In this document: piece after piece, positions 27,815 through 38,320 of the stretch
How positions within the stretch are numbered: the first letter of the stretch is position 1
How the letters are laid out: each line of letters starts with the position of its first letter
Source: Pogonophryne albipinna
Taxonomy: Eukaryota; Chordata; Actinopteri; Perciformes; Artedidraconidae
Assembly (NCBI GenBank): GCA_028583405.1
Contig: CM053264.1
Span: forward strand, 9,975,030-10,039,029
Direction of reading: 5' to 3'
Length of the DNA stretch: 64,000 bases
The notes under the pieces: generated by a model
The model's input: only the letters and a program-made list of their open reading frames with translations
What the model was told of the DNA's origin: nothing
The model's database searches: none
Translations under genes and position numbers: made by a program

Positions 27815-29005
27815 CCAATGGCCTTACCGGGGTTCCCCATGTTTGCAGCTGCAATGCATTGTTTTAGAATAAATATCCCTCATGTCATTAGTATTAAACC
27901 TGGGAATTCCAATATTTTAAACATCAAGCAACAGCGACAACAACACAAGATCAAACGCAACGTAAGATTGTGGGCTGTCACACAGCAGATCACACACTGT
28001 TTGATCAGCACATTTAATAAATCACCAAGAACCCTTTTATCACCTACACAACTTAGCTGAAAGCAGGATGCAGAGACCCTACTTCAGTGCATACCTTTGT
28101 TCCATCCAGACTTTATTATAGTGACATGTTGCTATCAGCAGTATAGGGGCTGTCTGGTGAGGAACTAAATTGAATGGCTTTGTAAACCAAACAAAAGGAC
28201 TCGGAATAAACCACTGCAAATGTGCATGACATAATGCACCCTTAGGAAGATTCAAGCAATGCTGACAGCTGTTTGAGGCTCAGCCCTCTGTAAATCACCT
28301 TTATGTGAGATAACCTGACAGATACCTGCAGCGTTAATAGGTCATTCTCATCTTGCTTAATGAGTTCACCATATGTTGGAGGTACTGTAGGGTGTGACAA
28401 ATACAAAACAGAGATGATATCCTCTTATGAACAACTGTTTCCTAAGAAGCATGCAGGAGGATAAGGTATAAAGTATGATAATATGAAATAGCCTTCAGAG
28501 CTAACTGGCATTATAGTCACAATTATATACTGTTGATTATGTTGATAACTAACAACTACTATTCAGTCGTTTTTCATAAAGCATTATGTTGATATTCGTT
28601 TGAGTTGCTATGCTGGATAAATATGCTTCCATCCAGAAGGAAAAAACAAGTATATGGTAAATAGTTTGTCCGGACAAAGACATATTTTTGTCTCTATTAT
28701 TCACTCTAGTTGCTTTCCACATTTTCAATTTGCATACAAAAACATAGACAATCTTTAACATCTTGAAAGACAGCCAAAAGATTGACAAGCTTAGTTAAGG
28801 TTGAATATGGTGTACGAAATAAGGTGCAATGTGTACAGATTTAGCGGAGATAAAAATAGAGGCAGATTAAAACAGTCTTGACATCGACTCACACAGATCT
28901 GGTGTCACAGTAATGCTGTGATGTTCCATGCCTATTTGTCACAATTGTCTAAATGATAATACTGTACTACTTATCTCAATGAAACACCAAATGATCAAAT
29001 AAATA
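27815..29005. other. AT-rich unique sequence, no gene seen
   Basis: No coding frame with recognisable content and no element ends between the Harbinger-like copy A and the next hAT element. Confidence 0.6.
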
Positions 29006-29017
29006 AGGGATCATAAC

Positions 29018-29626
29018 CATGGCCGTACCCACCATTGAGGTCACAGAGGTAATTTGTTCGAGGTGTATATAATCAAACTCGTGAAATAACTGCACATAAT
29101 TAAGAGGGTTCTTTGTAGTACTTCCATTTACTGGCGGTGAGGGCAATGCACAATTAAGTAGCCTACATTAAAGCAAACAGAAGAAGACAACATCAATGTA
29201 TCAACACACAGCCGCAGTCCGGACTTGTTCCCATGGATGTATAATAAGGGAAGGTGAAATAAATACTTTACATTAAGTTATTTTCGTGTTGTGTAAATAA
29301 TGATGTAATGCTTTTGAAAGGCAAAGAATAATAAAAAAATATATGTATGTATATTTGCTGAGCCCAGAGTAAAATGCTTTTGTGTGCACTAACTACAGGT
29401 GAACAGCAAACACCAATGTGATTTTGGTAACAGTACGACTATCGAGGACAAAGTTATAGTGGGGTGCCAAATCCGGCAGCACCAACACCTGGTCTGCCAC
29501 ATGTGGAAGCCCCTCTTTAGTTTTTCACATGCTGAGCCCAGAGTCAAATGCTTTTGTGTGCACAAACAAAATGTGGGGGGGGGGGGCTGGACCTCGGTAT
29601 TTACGAAAATCCTGGGTACAGGCCTG
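29018..29626. mobile_element. Non-autonomous hAT-type element, 609 bp
   Basis: The left end CATGGCCGTACCCA and the right end GGGTACAGGCCTG form an imperfect inverted repeat with CA...TG termini. They are flanked by ATCATAAC (29010-29017) and ATCGTAAC (29627-29634), an 8-bp target duplication with one substitution. No transposase is present. Inside, a 37-bp direct repeat (CTGAGCCCAGAGT.AAATGC) occurs at about 29358 and 29531, and a 12-G run lies at 29575-29586. The mismatch in the duplication and the imperfect ends suggest an older insertion than the hAT copy at 25.8 kb. Confidence 0.8.
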
Positions 29627-29639
29627 ATCGTAACGAGCA

Positions 29640-30145
29640 AACATTCACATTGTCTCAAGCCCATCGTCTCAAAATGTGCAATGTATTTGGATGGAAACCT
29701 TAATATTGTCATTTAAAGTCATGTGAATGAGTACATTGAGAATGAAAGGCACATGTGAGACAGCACAGGTGTAAGTGTGCACTAAATCCCAAAGACTGTA
29801 TCACAGGTATTATTCGGGCTTTAGCTAAATCACACATGAATGTTCAGCTTGCATTCATACTGTATTAGAGATCAATCCTTTGCTTTAAATGACTCAAGAC
29901 ATGCATATTTAAACAGTGAGCAGATTTAAATGAGTCCCTCTCCAAACACAATTGGCTAATTATGGAAATAAGCTTGTCTGATCCAAAATTAACGCATTCA
30001 GATTCCTTCCATCAGATTTTCATTGCTTTTGCGACAATGAGCTTTAGTTGCTCATTTGAGTTTATCAACACAGGCAAATGTTGAATATTTTGTTTATAAT
30101 GCTATTTTACTAGCAGAGAACTGGCTTGATGGTAACCAAGATGCA
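29640..30145. other. Unique sequence, no gene seen
   Basis: No coding content or repeat structure recognised between the hAT element and the inverted duplication. Confidence 0.6.
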
Positions 30146-30147
30146 CA

Positions 30148-30545
30148 GTACAGTTAGAACATAACAGTATGAAGACATTCATCTGGGGGACTTGAAATAA
30201 ACTCATTAGGTTTATTAAAAACAAAAGCAAATCTACACATCTATTCACCGAATGAGCTCGTGTTCCCAGGTCATTCAAGGACATATCAAAGGACTCATGA
30301 CTCACACAGCTAAATGCAACATTCCCAGCAGCTTCAATTGAATAGACACCTCCAAGGTCCGCCAGTTATTGGCTCATACCCCTCAGCAAGAGTCAAAATG
30401 TGACGGGGATCAAGAAATAACTGTTATTCGAGGTGAACAGTAGCAAGTCATGCTCAATGTCAACAGAGAAAGGCTTCAGATGCTGGGGTTTGAAAAAATA
30501 TCAGCGGGACCAACCCAGTCTCACAGCATTTTGTGTTATAGTCAC
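30148..30545 (+). repeat. Left arm of a ~390-bp inverted duplication
   Basis: This segment is nearly identical, in reverse complement, to 32970-33369. The matching open frames (both beginning MSHESF, minus strand here and plus strand in the other arm) differ at only a few positions before diverging. The arm ends inside the first 25-35 bases of the fish repeat at 30511-31190. The frames are short, have no recognisable domain, and are probably not genes. Confidence 0.85.
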
Positions 30546-31190
30546 GACATTTAATCTATTGATTCGTGTTCACCAACACGATTTTCCCCTTTTTTTTGTG
30601 TCACACAGAACCATTTTAAAAGCAATGTATTTCTATTGGTAGTGTCAGGGTTTGAGTTTTGTTGTGTCTAGTTGTGGGGTTATTTTGCTGTTCTTTTCTC
30701 CCTGTGTTTTCCTCCCTGTCGTTAGTTTCCCTGGTGTGTCTAATTGTCTGATTGTGTTCACCTGTTGCCCTTGTGTTTCTCCTTCCCTGCCTGGCTGTTT
30801 CTCGTCTCGTGATTACCCCTCCCTGTATTTAGTCTCTTCCTGTGTTCGGTGTCGGTTCATTGTTTGTTTTTCCCGTCACTCTCCATGTCAGTCATCGTCA
30901 GCTTTTTGTATTATATCTTCCTTGTGCTTCCTTTGTGTTTTTGTTTTCTAGACCAACTTACCTTTTGTTGAAGTCTGCTTTTGGGTCCTACCTTTCCCAA
31001 ACCGTAACAGGTAGTATGTTTTGTGCCTGCACCACGTCTTTTTGTCCGGTCGGGTCTTGGAACACCGGAAGCTGTGTGTTCATAAAAACATTTTCTTACT
31101 CAATATCAACCCACGATTATTGTTTTTATTTTAAATCGTACAATGTCGGACTTTTTTTGACGTCCGCGAGGAAAATAAATGGGGCTATTT
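30511..31190 (+). mobile_element. Dispersed fish DNA repeat (CAACCCAGTCTCAC end), split by a solo LTR
   Basis: The sequence starting CAACCCAGTCTCACAGCATTTT matches, in reverse complement, 33640-33957. The match continues on the far side of a 367-bp solo LTR (30643-31009) that interrupts it. The distal end near 31190 loses similarity after AATAAATGGGGCT, so this copy is truncated there. I recognise the terminal motif as a widespread teleost repeat but cannot assign a superfamily. No protein-coding capacity is seen. Confidence 0.7.
30643..31009 (+). mobile_element. Solo LTR, 367 bp (Gypsy-like)
   Basis: It begins TGTCAGGG and ends CCGTAACA (TG...CA) and is flanked by the 5-bp duplication GGTAG (30638-30642 and 31010-31014). 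A TATA-like TGTATTTAGTC lies at about 30824-30834. Excising it with one duplication restores collinearity with the copy of the host repeat near 33.8 kb, proving that it is an insertion. The central CTGATTGTGTTCACCTGT segment and the TATTTAGTC region resemble the LTR at 38321-38739, so the two are related. Five-base duplications fit Gypsy-type elements. Confidence 0.88.
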
Positions 31191-31194
31191 TTGT

Positions 31195-31655
31195 TGTTCA
31201 TTCATATCTTACTCTTATTTATGCGTATTTTTTTATCTCTCCAGTTTAAAACAATATGTCTGGTTTACTGTCCTATAGTATATATTGGAATTATTTCAAA
31301 CCTGTTTTATCCCAGTAATTATAAAGGAGTGCCTTGGAAATATGTGTTTACATAAATTGTGATGAAAACGTTTGAGACCCACTGAGATAACTTCGACTAA
31401 AGTGAACTATCTAAACACTCAAGAGTCCTTTACCTCACTGAGCTGTAGTTATCAGCCTCAGTCTGACTGGAGAGGACTCTCCCTCCACATCATTGTAGAA
31501 ACATCTTCTTCTGATATCCGTTAGATCGATCTCTCGATCTCTCTCTCTCTCTGTATGTGTGGTTGCCAGATAAGCCCCCATTTTCATCACTTACAGCACC
31601 CATCAAAAGTGTAACCGGGATGAAAAGGGTGTTACATTTACTTAATTATGAATAT
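31195..31655. other. AT-rich sequence with a small CT repeat, no gene seen
   Basis: A (CT)n-rich patch lies at about 31528-31553. No coding content or clear element ends are present, although the stretch is surrounded by mobile elements and may include unrecognised remnants. Confidence 0.5.
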
Positions 31656-31659
31656 TGTT

Positions 31660-31796
31660 ACATCAAGGCCGAACATTAGGATGAGCCCCAATGGTCAAAA
31701 CATTTTGTTTCCCTCCCAGAGCTGTCAGCGCAGCGCCTCCACAGATCTGGCGCCCTAGGCGAACATCTATAACGCCAGTGCGACGGGCCGGCCCTG
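31660..31796 (-). mobile_element. Truncated hAT-type terminus
   Basis: Read on the minus strand, the segment begins CAGGGCCGGCCCGTCGCA at 31796 and continues with CGCCTAGGGCGCCAGATCTG, a terminus pattern I know from hAT elements. The other end was not found. The Harbinger-like copy B begins at the very next base, so the terminus was either the insertion site or a breakpoint. Confidence 0.5.
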
Positions 31797-32891
31797 GGGC
31801 CTCATTTATAACGCCGTGCGTAGGATTCACGTGGGAAGGTTGCTTACTCATTCATTCATTCTGACTGACTTTATGAAGAAGATCGCAGGAAATGACGACA
31901 GAACAGCAAAAAAAGACACACACCGTGTCAGATTTTGGGGAGGTGGAGATAAATCATATTGTTTGGTGGATGCCGTTTGAACCAGAGTAGCAGCATGGAG
32001 GTCGGATCGTCACCAAAATAAATAAATAAGTGGTCCGAAAAAGGTTCATGACAAAAAAAATACACAGCCTATCCTTCCTCAGGCAGTGTGTTTGCACCGG
32101 GGACAGGAGACACCTCCTTGATGAGAGACTGTAAGAAATGATCGGGGAATCCCTCCGGAGTGGAGTCATGACGACTGGATCTGAATTATGTTTTCGTATT
32201 TGGTGGTTTGTGTCCCAGCTGTCGATCAGCTGTGTGCAGCGTCTCCACTGCAGCTACTCTATATCCACCAGTTAAAGGAAATACAACTAATGTGTTGTGT
32301 TATATTAGCTGTACAATTTACCACATATGGTGTTCTTAGTTTCCATACCTCCTGTGTTTTACGAGCGACTTATCAAGTCTTAGCAAACGGCATAAAACAT
32401 GTTTAAACATGGTAGTATATAAAACCATGCTCGTACAACCTAGAAATGCAAAACCGCATCATTTATGAGAAAACATTTCATAACATTAACACAACATATT
32501 CGAGGTGGTTTTAAATAACATATCCGTATTTATTTATTTCTCCAAGTTATGTTTTTGTGTGCACTGAGGAGTCTCAAACAGGCGTTTGTTTAATCATTTT
32601 AAGATCAGCTTTAATCAATGTTTGAAAATGAATTCTTCATATATCATAAACGAGAGGTAACATTTTGTTTATGGTATTATTTCCACATATTTCTCGCCAT
32701 TCTTCCTTCTGCCAACGGTGTCGCAGTTTCTCGTCTCTCCCGTTTTTGTGCTTAGTGCGTACGCATGGGTTAGAGTTTGCGTGGAGGACCGCACGTTTTC
32801 CCGTCAAGTTAGTATTTTATAAATCGCAAAAATTGCGTAAAACTGGCGTATGCCATTTTTGTTAGCGTATATCCCTTTATAAATGAGGCCC
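31797..32891 (+). mobile_element. Harbinger-like DNA element, copy B, 1095 bp
   Basis: It has the same GGGCCTCATTTATAA ends as copy A at 26524-27807 and is collinear with it at high identity, including the GAGGTCGGATCGTCACC block and the whole 3' half. It lacks about 190 bp in total relative to copy A, by several internal deletions. The flanks read CTG on the left and CAG on the right, so no clean target duplication is visible. The left flank is the tip of a hAT terminus. No transposase frame is present. Confidence 0.75.
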
Positions 32892-32969
32892 CAGGTCTCA
32901 GGTTACGCTGTAGGAAGTGTAGGTACAAGATATATATAACACGTGTTTATATATACAATACACAAAATA

Positions 32970-33369
32970 TATATACACGAAATGCTGTGGGACTGGGTTG
33001 GTCCCGCTGATATTTTTTCAAACCCCAGCATCTGAAGCCTTTCTCTGTTGACATTGAGCATGACTTGCATCACACTGTTCACCTCGAATAACAGTTATTT
33101 CTTGATCCCCGTCACATTTTGACTCTTGCTGAGGGGTATGAGCCAATAACTGGCGGACCTTGGGGGTGTCTATTCAATTGAAGCTGCTGGGAATGTTGCA
33201 TTTAGCTGTGTGAGTCATGAGTCCTTTGATAAGTCCTTGAATGACCTGGGAACACGAGCTCATTCGGTGAATAGATGGGTAGATTTGCTTTTGTTTTTAA
33301 TAAACCTAATGAGTTTATTTCAAGTCCCCCAGATGAATGTCTTCATACTGTTATGTTCTATATGTACAA
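32970..33369 (-). repeat. Right arm of the ~390-bp inverted duplication
   Basis: This is the reverse complement of 30148-30545. It begins inside a GAAATGCTGTGGGACTGGGTTGG sequence, the terminal 20-30 bases of the neighbouring fish repeat, and ends at about 33369. The two arms are separated by about 2.4 kb that now holds a solo LTR, a hAT fragment and the Harbinger-like copy B. Confidence 0.85.
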
Positions 33370-33541
33370 CGCTACATTTCCCGCCCCGCCGCAGTCATAC
33401 AGTAGGCTACGGAGAGCGGCGAGAAACATTTCCTCAGGCATCGAAAAGCAGAACCGAAATTCACATGTCTAAATGATGCCGTTGGAATCGAAATGTTGGA
33501 ACCGGTTCCGAACCGGAACCGGTTCTCGGTACCCAACCCTA
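33370..33541 (-). mobile_element. hAT-like terminus with CCGGTT palindromes (truncated)
   Basis: On the minus strand it begins TAGGGTTGGGTACCGAGAAC at about 33541, followed by nested palindromes of GGAACCGGTTCC type. This is a terminus pattern that I know from a common fish DNA transposon. The distal end was not found and no transposase remnant was identified. Confidence 0.5.
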
Positions 33542-33545
33542 CCCA

Positions 33546-33957
33546 AGATCCTCAGCTATGGTTGAAGCTCGGTGATTGGATGTTTTAGCCGCAATGCACG
33601 TTGGGATATGGTGTTAAAAATACAGATTTCAGTATTCTGAGGCTCTGAGCCCCATTTATTTTCCTCGCGGACCGCAAAGAAAGTCCGACATTATACAATT
33701 TAAAATAAAAACAATAATCGTGGCTTGATATTGAGTAAGACATTTTTTTTATGACCCACACAGCTTCCGGTCTTCCAGGACCCGACTGGACAAAAAGACG
33801 TGCTGCATGCACGAAACATACTACCAATAGAAATACATGGCTTTTAAAATCGATCTGTGTCACACGAAAAAAAGGGAAAAATCGTGTTGGTGAACACGAA
33901 TCAATAGATTAAATGTCGTGACTATAACAAGAAATGCCGTGAGACTGGGTTGGTGGG
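33546..33957 (-). mobile_element. Second copy of the CAACCCAGTCTCAC-type fish repeat
   Basis: On the minus strand it runs from CCAACCCAGTCTCACGGCATT at 33957 to about 33546. It is uninterrupted where the copy at 30511-31190 is split by a solo LTR. The matched part spans about 33640-33957. No coding capacity is seen. A 92-codon minus-strand frame within it is a chance reading through the repeat. Confidence 0.65.
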
Positions 33958-33959
33958 AC

Positions 33960-34370
33960 AGAAAAGAGTGTAGGCCAATGCAATATTGTCAAAAATGCAC
34001 ACAAAAAGTGTATGTTCACATCAATGTATTTAAAATTCTACAGTGTCTAGTAAGTTTGGACTCATTCAGCAACAGCTTAGCGCATAAAATATTCCCTGAA
34101 CAGTTAGCAGGCCTTCTGCAAAGGCTACAAACAATCACATAGACAACAGCTGACTATACAGCCAAAGCAAGCCTCAGCAGACTCTCTTCCAGCATGTCTG
34201 TCCGTGTTGACAGCAGCAACAACACAGCAGCTTCAGTGTCAAGGCAAACATAATACACTACGGCACCTCCATAACATCAGTAGTAACACAGCAAGCAATT
34301 AAATCCACACTGCAGAAGAGGGGGAAAGAAAGCAGCAAGGAGACAGACAGAAACACAGAAAGAAGGTGTA
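33960..34370. other. Unique sequence, no gene seen
   Basis: A-rich, CAG/ACAGAC-containing sequence. No coding content is recognised, and the boundary of the preceding repeat is not sharp. Confidence 0.5.
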
Positions 34371-34374
34371 TCTG

Positions 34375-34433
34375 ACTTACTTTTTACGTCTTCTTCCATG
34401 TCAAACAGCTACTGTCCCTCCGGCAGCCATCTT
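34375..34433 (-). other. Promoter-like block: YY1-type motif, ATG and splice donor (uncertain)
   Basis: On the minus strand AAGATGGCTGCCGG (34433-34420), the YY1-type motif found at many vertebrate transcription starts, is followed by an ATG at 34399-34397. A short frame (MEEDVK) then runs into a consensus splice donor GTAAGT (34380-34375). This arrangement could be the first exon of a gene, a captured gene start, or chance. No following exon could be identified in the window. Confidence 0.25.
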
Positions 34434-34515
34434 GTTTGTTGACATCTTCTCTTCTTCTTAATTTAGGTGACACAAAGCAACTTACATCAGCTATTTCGAC
34501 AGAGATCACACACAG

Positions 34516-34700
34516 TTGTCCATTCCTACAGAATACATCTTTCAGTATCTTGACCCAGGGACACCTCAGCATGTAGACTGCAGAATTGAACAACCAAGCC
34601 TCCAATTGATAGACAAAAATGTACCCCTTGAGCCACAGCCTCTTGTTCTCCATTCTCCTTCATGTGGAAGAGGTATCCATGCCAAGAAGTGTCCCACTGC
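34516..34700 (+). other. Open frame of unknown origin cut by a hAT insertion
   Basis: A frame from about 34516 (FQYLDPGTPQHVDCRIEQP and onward) stays open to the hAT insertion at 34701. It could continue past it from 35377 for only a few codons before a stop. A polypyrimidine-rich acceptor-like TTCTTAATTTAG lies upstream at about 34455-34466. I do not recognise the protein. It may be an exon fragment, part of an older mobile element, or a chance frame. Confidence 0.25.
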
Positions 34701-35376
34701 CAAGGCCGGATTAACCATATGGGCAACCTGGGCAAGTGCCCAGGGGCCCTTGAGCAAAGAGGGCCCTCAGTGACAAGATAAAAAAAAATATATATATATA
34801 TATTTTCATCATTCACTCATCATACATTGTTTTAAATGACACTCACTCTTCGCCATAATTAACACAGCTTCTCTATAGGGTCAAATTACTGTAGGTCTCT
34901 GTACTGTAGGTCTCACTATGTATGCGCTCAACTTTATTACTACGGCGGTGTATAGCCAAATCACATCCCCACCCTTGAGCAACCACACAATTTCACTACA
35001 TATTTTACTTTTGTAACTCTCAATGTTTGTGACTAATAGAACTCCTTGGATACTTGTACAGTATATTTGCTGCTCTGACTAAGGTTGTGATTGATATTAC
35101 CCAGGTCTTCTTGAGCCATACACTGTCTTGAGATCTTATCCATTGTATCTTTGTCTTGTGATTTCTGACTGAAAGGGCAAAAGGCTAGACCTACTTTGGT
35201 TGAACTGTGTGGCTGCATCCCTGCTTTTGACAAATAGGTGTGCGATTTGACATGCCAGATAGAATGAAAATTCTAAATATTGGTCATGTTGGGAGGATTG
35301 GCGTGGTGTTACTTGTTGGGGGGGGGGCATGAGTGCTCAGTGCCCAGGGGCCCCTGGAGGTACTAATCCGGCCTTG
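34701..35376. mobile_element. Non-autonomous hAT-type element, 676 bp
   Basis: The ends CAAGGCCGGATTA and TAATCCGGCCTTG form a terminal inverted repeat of about 13 bp with CA...TG termini. The 8-bp target duplication CCCACTGC flanks it exactly (34693-34700 and 35377-35384). Sub-terminal GTGCCCAGGGGCCC blocks are also repeated near both ends. It contains a (TA)n patch at about 34789 and a G run at about 35319. No transposase is present. Confidence 0.93.
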
Positions 35377-35384
35377 CCCACTGC

Positions 35385-38310
35385 ACATGTTAATGCGTAG
35401 CAATCTCGTTTGTTGACAGCACTCCTCCCTCCATTGCTGCTTGCTTTATCTGAAACACAGAAAAACATGGTAAAAGTCCTGGCTTTTTCACGTTCATGTT
35501 AACTTTCACAGTTCTTTTTGTCCCCCAGAGTCCTTCATTCAACGTTGTCTGATACATCATGACAGTGACACCTTTTTCCTCTCGTCTTTTTCTTTTGTGG
35601 CATGACTGCACCAGACTTTTTTTCACAGCAGACACAGAGGACAGGTGTCGCTAACGATGGCTGGGTTCCATTTAGCTTCTCCAGGCAGCTATAGCATGGG
35701 CAGCTCCCCAGCAGTGGATCTACAGTAGGGCATTCTAGGAATTCCCAGGTTTAGGATCTCAACTGGTCAAGCTTCAGGACCCACTTTTTTCCTTTGTCAA
35801 TAAATCGCGACCCAAAATGTTGAACCGCTCAAATCGATTCAACAAAAAATCGTGCAGTAATACGCTTCTCAGCATACATTTTTAATTAAAGTGAAGTGCA
35901 GTGCATATATCCCTTATAGCCCGTCATCGAACTAAAGTATGTTTTTAAAAAAAAGTTTAATCTGATGATGGTCATCAAGTTTCTAGAATCAAAGTGAACT
36001 GAATAACATAAAAAGGCAAACTTGGAGCCAATCCTGCAAATTCACCACACTTGAAAAACATGAAAACCCAACCCCAGCAGCTGGGGGTCTGGGGGGATTG
36101 TCCCCCAGGAGATTTTTAGAAATACTAACATATAAACTATGCATTCTGGTACACTCTGATAATGCCATTTTTAGTTTTTTACTTTGTCCGGACAGCTGAA
36201 CCTGCTGCTCCTCAAAGAGAGAAGAGGAAAGAGGAGAGTCTCTCTGAATTACTTTACATTGTGGATAAGGGTAGATAGCCCCATTGTTCTGTGACCTGTC
36301 AATCATCAAACCGGGGGTCGTATTTCATTACGTGTTCATTTTTATCTGAACTTGTACCCATGGATGTATAAAGAGTTCTACCGCAAAGTTATTCTCCGAC
36401 GGGACTTCCAGGACCAACACCATGCCGTTATCTTGATTCTGATTGGGCAGAAGACTCGAAAAAACATCAGCAAAGATTTTTTATTGAGAAGATAATCACT
36501 ACGTAACAGAAGTTTATGGTCTCTGGCATTTCGAGTCAAAATCAAAAGTCGGGCCTACAAAATAAAATAATAAATCCACACCTGCACACTGACAACAGGG
36601 AGAGATTATTTATCAGCTGTTGCAACCCCAGACATGTAAATGTATGAGGAATTTGTTTTGGTGTACATAAATACAATTAAAGAAGATAAAAAGTAAGAAA
36701 AAACTACCAAAAAATGTAATAAAAAATAATTGAAACTAATATACGTTAAGATATAGAAAATAATTTACGTGAAATCTGGATGTACGAAAATACGACGTGC
36801 AATATACTGTTACAAAGTACTTGGAATAATAAAATAAAATATGCGCAGTATTGTCATGCAAGAGGAATAAACACTTAATCTGGTGTGGAAATGTGTTTGG
36901 TAATGTTATTAGTAACGCGCTATATTTTTTTCCAAAAGTAATATATGACAGTAAAACTGAAAAACAACTAAAGGTGACAGGTCTCAGGGCAAGTTACGTC
37001 ACCGAAGTGGATTTAGTGCCATACCAGAACTGGGAAAAGTAACTCTGTAGGTTACACAACATGTTTGTTGACAGAAATCTCATCACATAAGTGTGTGATG
37101 TGGAGACGCCGTGGGCATGTTGTGCTTTTGAAAGAAGTGGAACTATAAAGACACTTCGATGTCCTCTGGTTTGCCCCGAGACTTGTTGAAGCAAGAACTG
37201 AAGGAGAGCTTATGTGATGCCTATATTTGTATTTTGAATATTTCACATATAGGGGTCAAAATTATGCAGCTCAACTGAGTGAAGTTATCCGTCGGAAAGA
37301 TTTGGAAGTAAGCTTTAGTAACCTTAACTTTGCAGATAACCTTCTTGTTTACTGGAAAGTCACATCATGTGTTGTTTTACAGAGCTGCTGATGCACTTGA
37401 ATAATACATAAGTTCACTAGTCACCGAACCCATTTTAATGCTAAAAACAAGCAAAATAAAGATTAATGATATTTTTTACACCTCACATGAATTAACCGAT
37501 GATTTGTTTGGATACTTCAACACCTGTATAGATCTGCTGTTATGGGTCAAATTCAAATACTGACCTTGTCCTGGAGGGGAATTGTTTATTTATGCTATTT
37601 TAATAGGTAATTTTGTTATCAAGATTGCATGGGACTTAATTTGCATATTTAACTGTGCATCATAAATCTGTGCCGCCAAATGGAGCCGTCATTACTTCCA
37701 CTTGCTTTTGCACCTGTACAAGTAAAGTAAAGCATCCCTCAGATTAAGTGCACTGCAAAGGCCAGTCTCAACAGAGTACTAAATATCAGCTCACGCTGAA
37801 GTAATTTTGTGATAAAAGCTTGCAGCGAATTCATGTCGCTGTCAGAAATGTCTGTCTTTGATACTGTTGTTGAGTTTGCTCTGTTGCATCTTCAAAACAG
37901 AGCAAAGGAACCCAGGCAAGCTTGTCATATGACAATGGCAGTTATTCAGTCAGCTTCTGATTTTCTCCCCTCTGTCACTCTGCCAAAAGATTCACCACAA
38001 TGTTGAATGAGAATAGGCAGAGAACTTCCTTTATTCCCTTACAGATATACGAGGCACCGATTAAGTTGACCAGCTGGTTATCAGAGCCTCCACGCATCCA
38101 CGCACCCGGAGAACCTGTTTCCTATCAGTGCTGTTAAATACCTTTCACAGCCTGTCACTCAAGTTGCTTTGATTTTTCTGTCACTACGTCTGTCTGCCAA
38201 TCTGTAAGTCACTCAACAAGCCTTGATCTCTTTCTGTATGTTACTGTACGTGAGTAAAAGCCAAGATATTAATCACAATGCGGTGTAACCTCATGTGACT
38301 TTGCATTCAT
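35385..38310. other. Mixed sequence with possible decayed transposon pieces, no gene seen
   Basis: No credible gene. The 36640-36860 part is very A-rich. The pieces at 36780-37045 (with TAACGCG and AACTGGGAAAAGTAACTC) vaguely resemble ends of hAT-type elements but lack definable boundaries. Nothing else is recognised. Confidence 0.45.
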
Positions 38311-38320
38311 GTGCAATTAG

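Noticed and set aside
33210..33476. Two similar frames starting MSHESF (also at 30102-30305, minus)
   Set aside because: Their similarity comes from the inverted duplication of the DNA. The frames diverge at the arm ends and show no domain, so I do not call a gene family.
35640..36340. Possible further transposon to the right of the hAT element at 34.7 kb
   Set aside because: The sequence looks repeat-like (CCCCAGCAGCTGGGGG and similar), but no inverted ends or duplication could be defined.
29219..36375. Shared CCCATGGATGTATAA at about 29231 and 36358
   Set aside because: The match is only about 20 bp. It may be the tip of a common repeat but does not define an element.
36780..37045. Possible hAT remnant with TAACGCG and AACTGGGAAAAGTAACTC
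   Set aside because: The motifs are suggestive, but there are no matching ends or 8-bp duplication.
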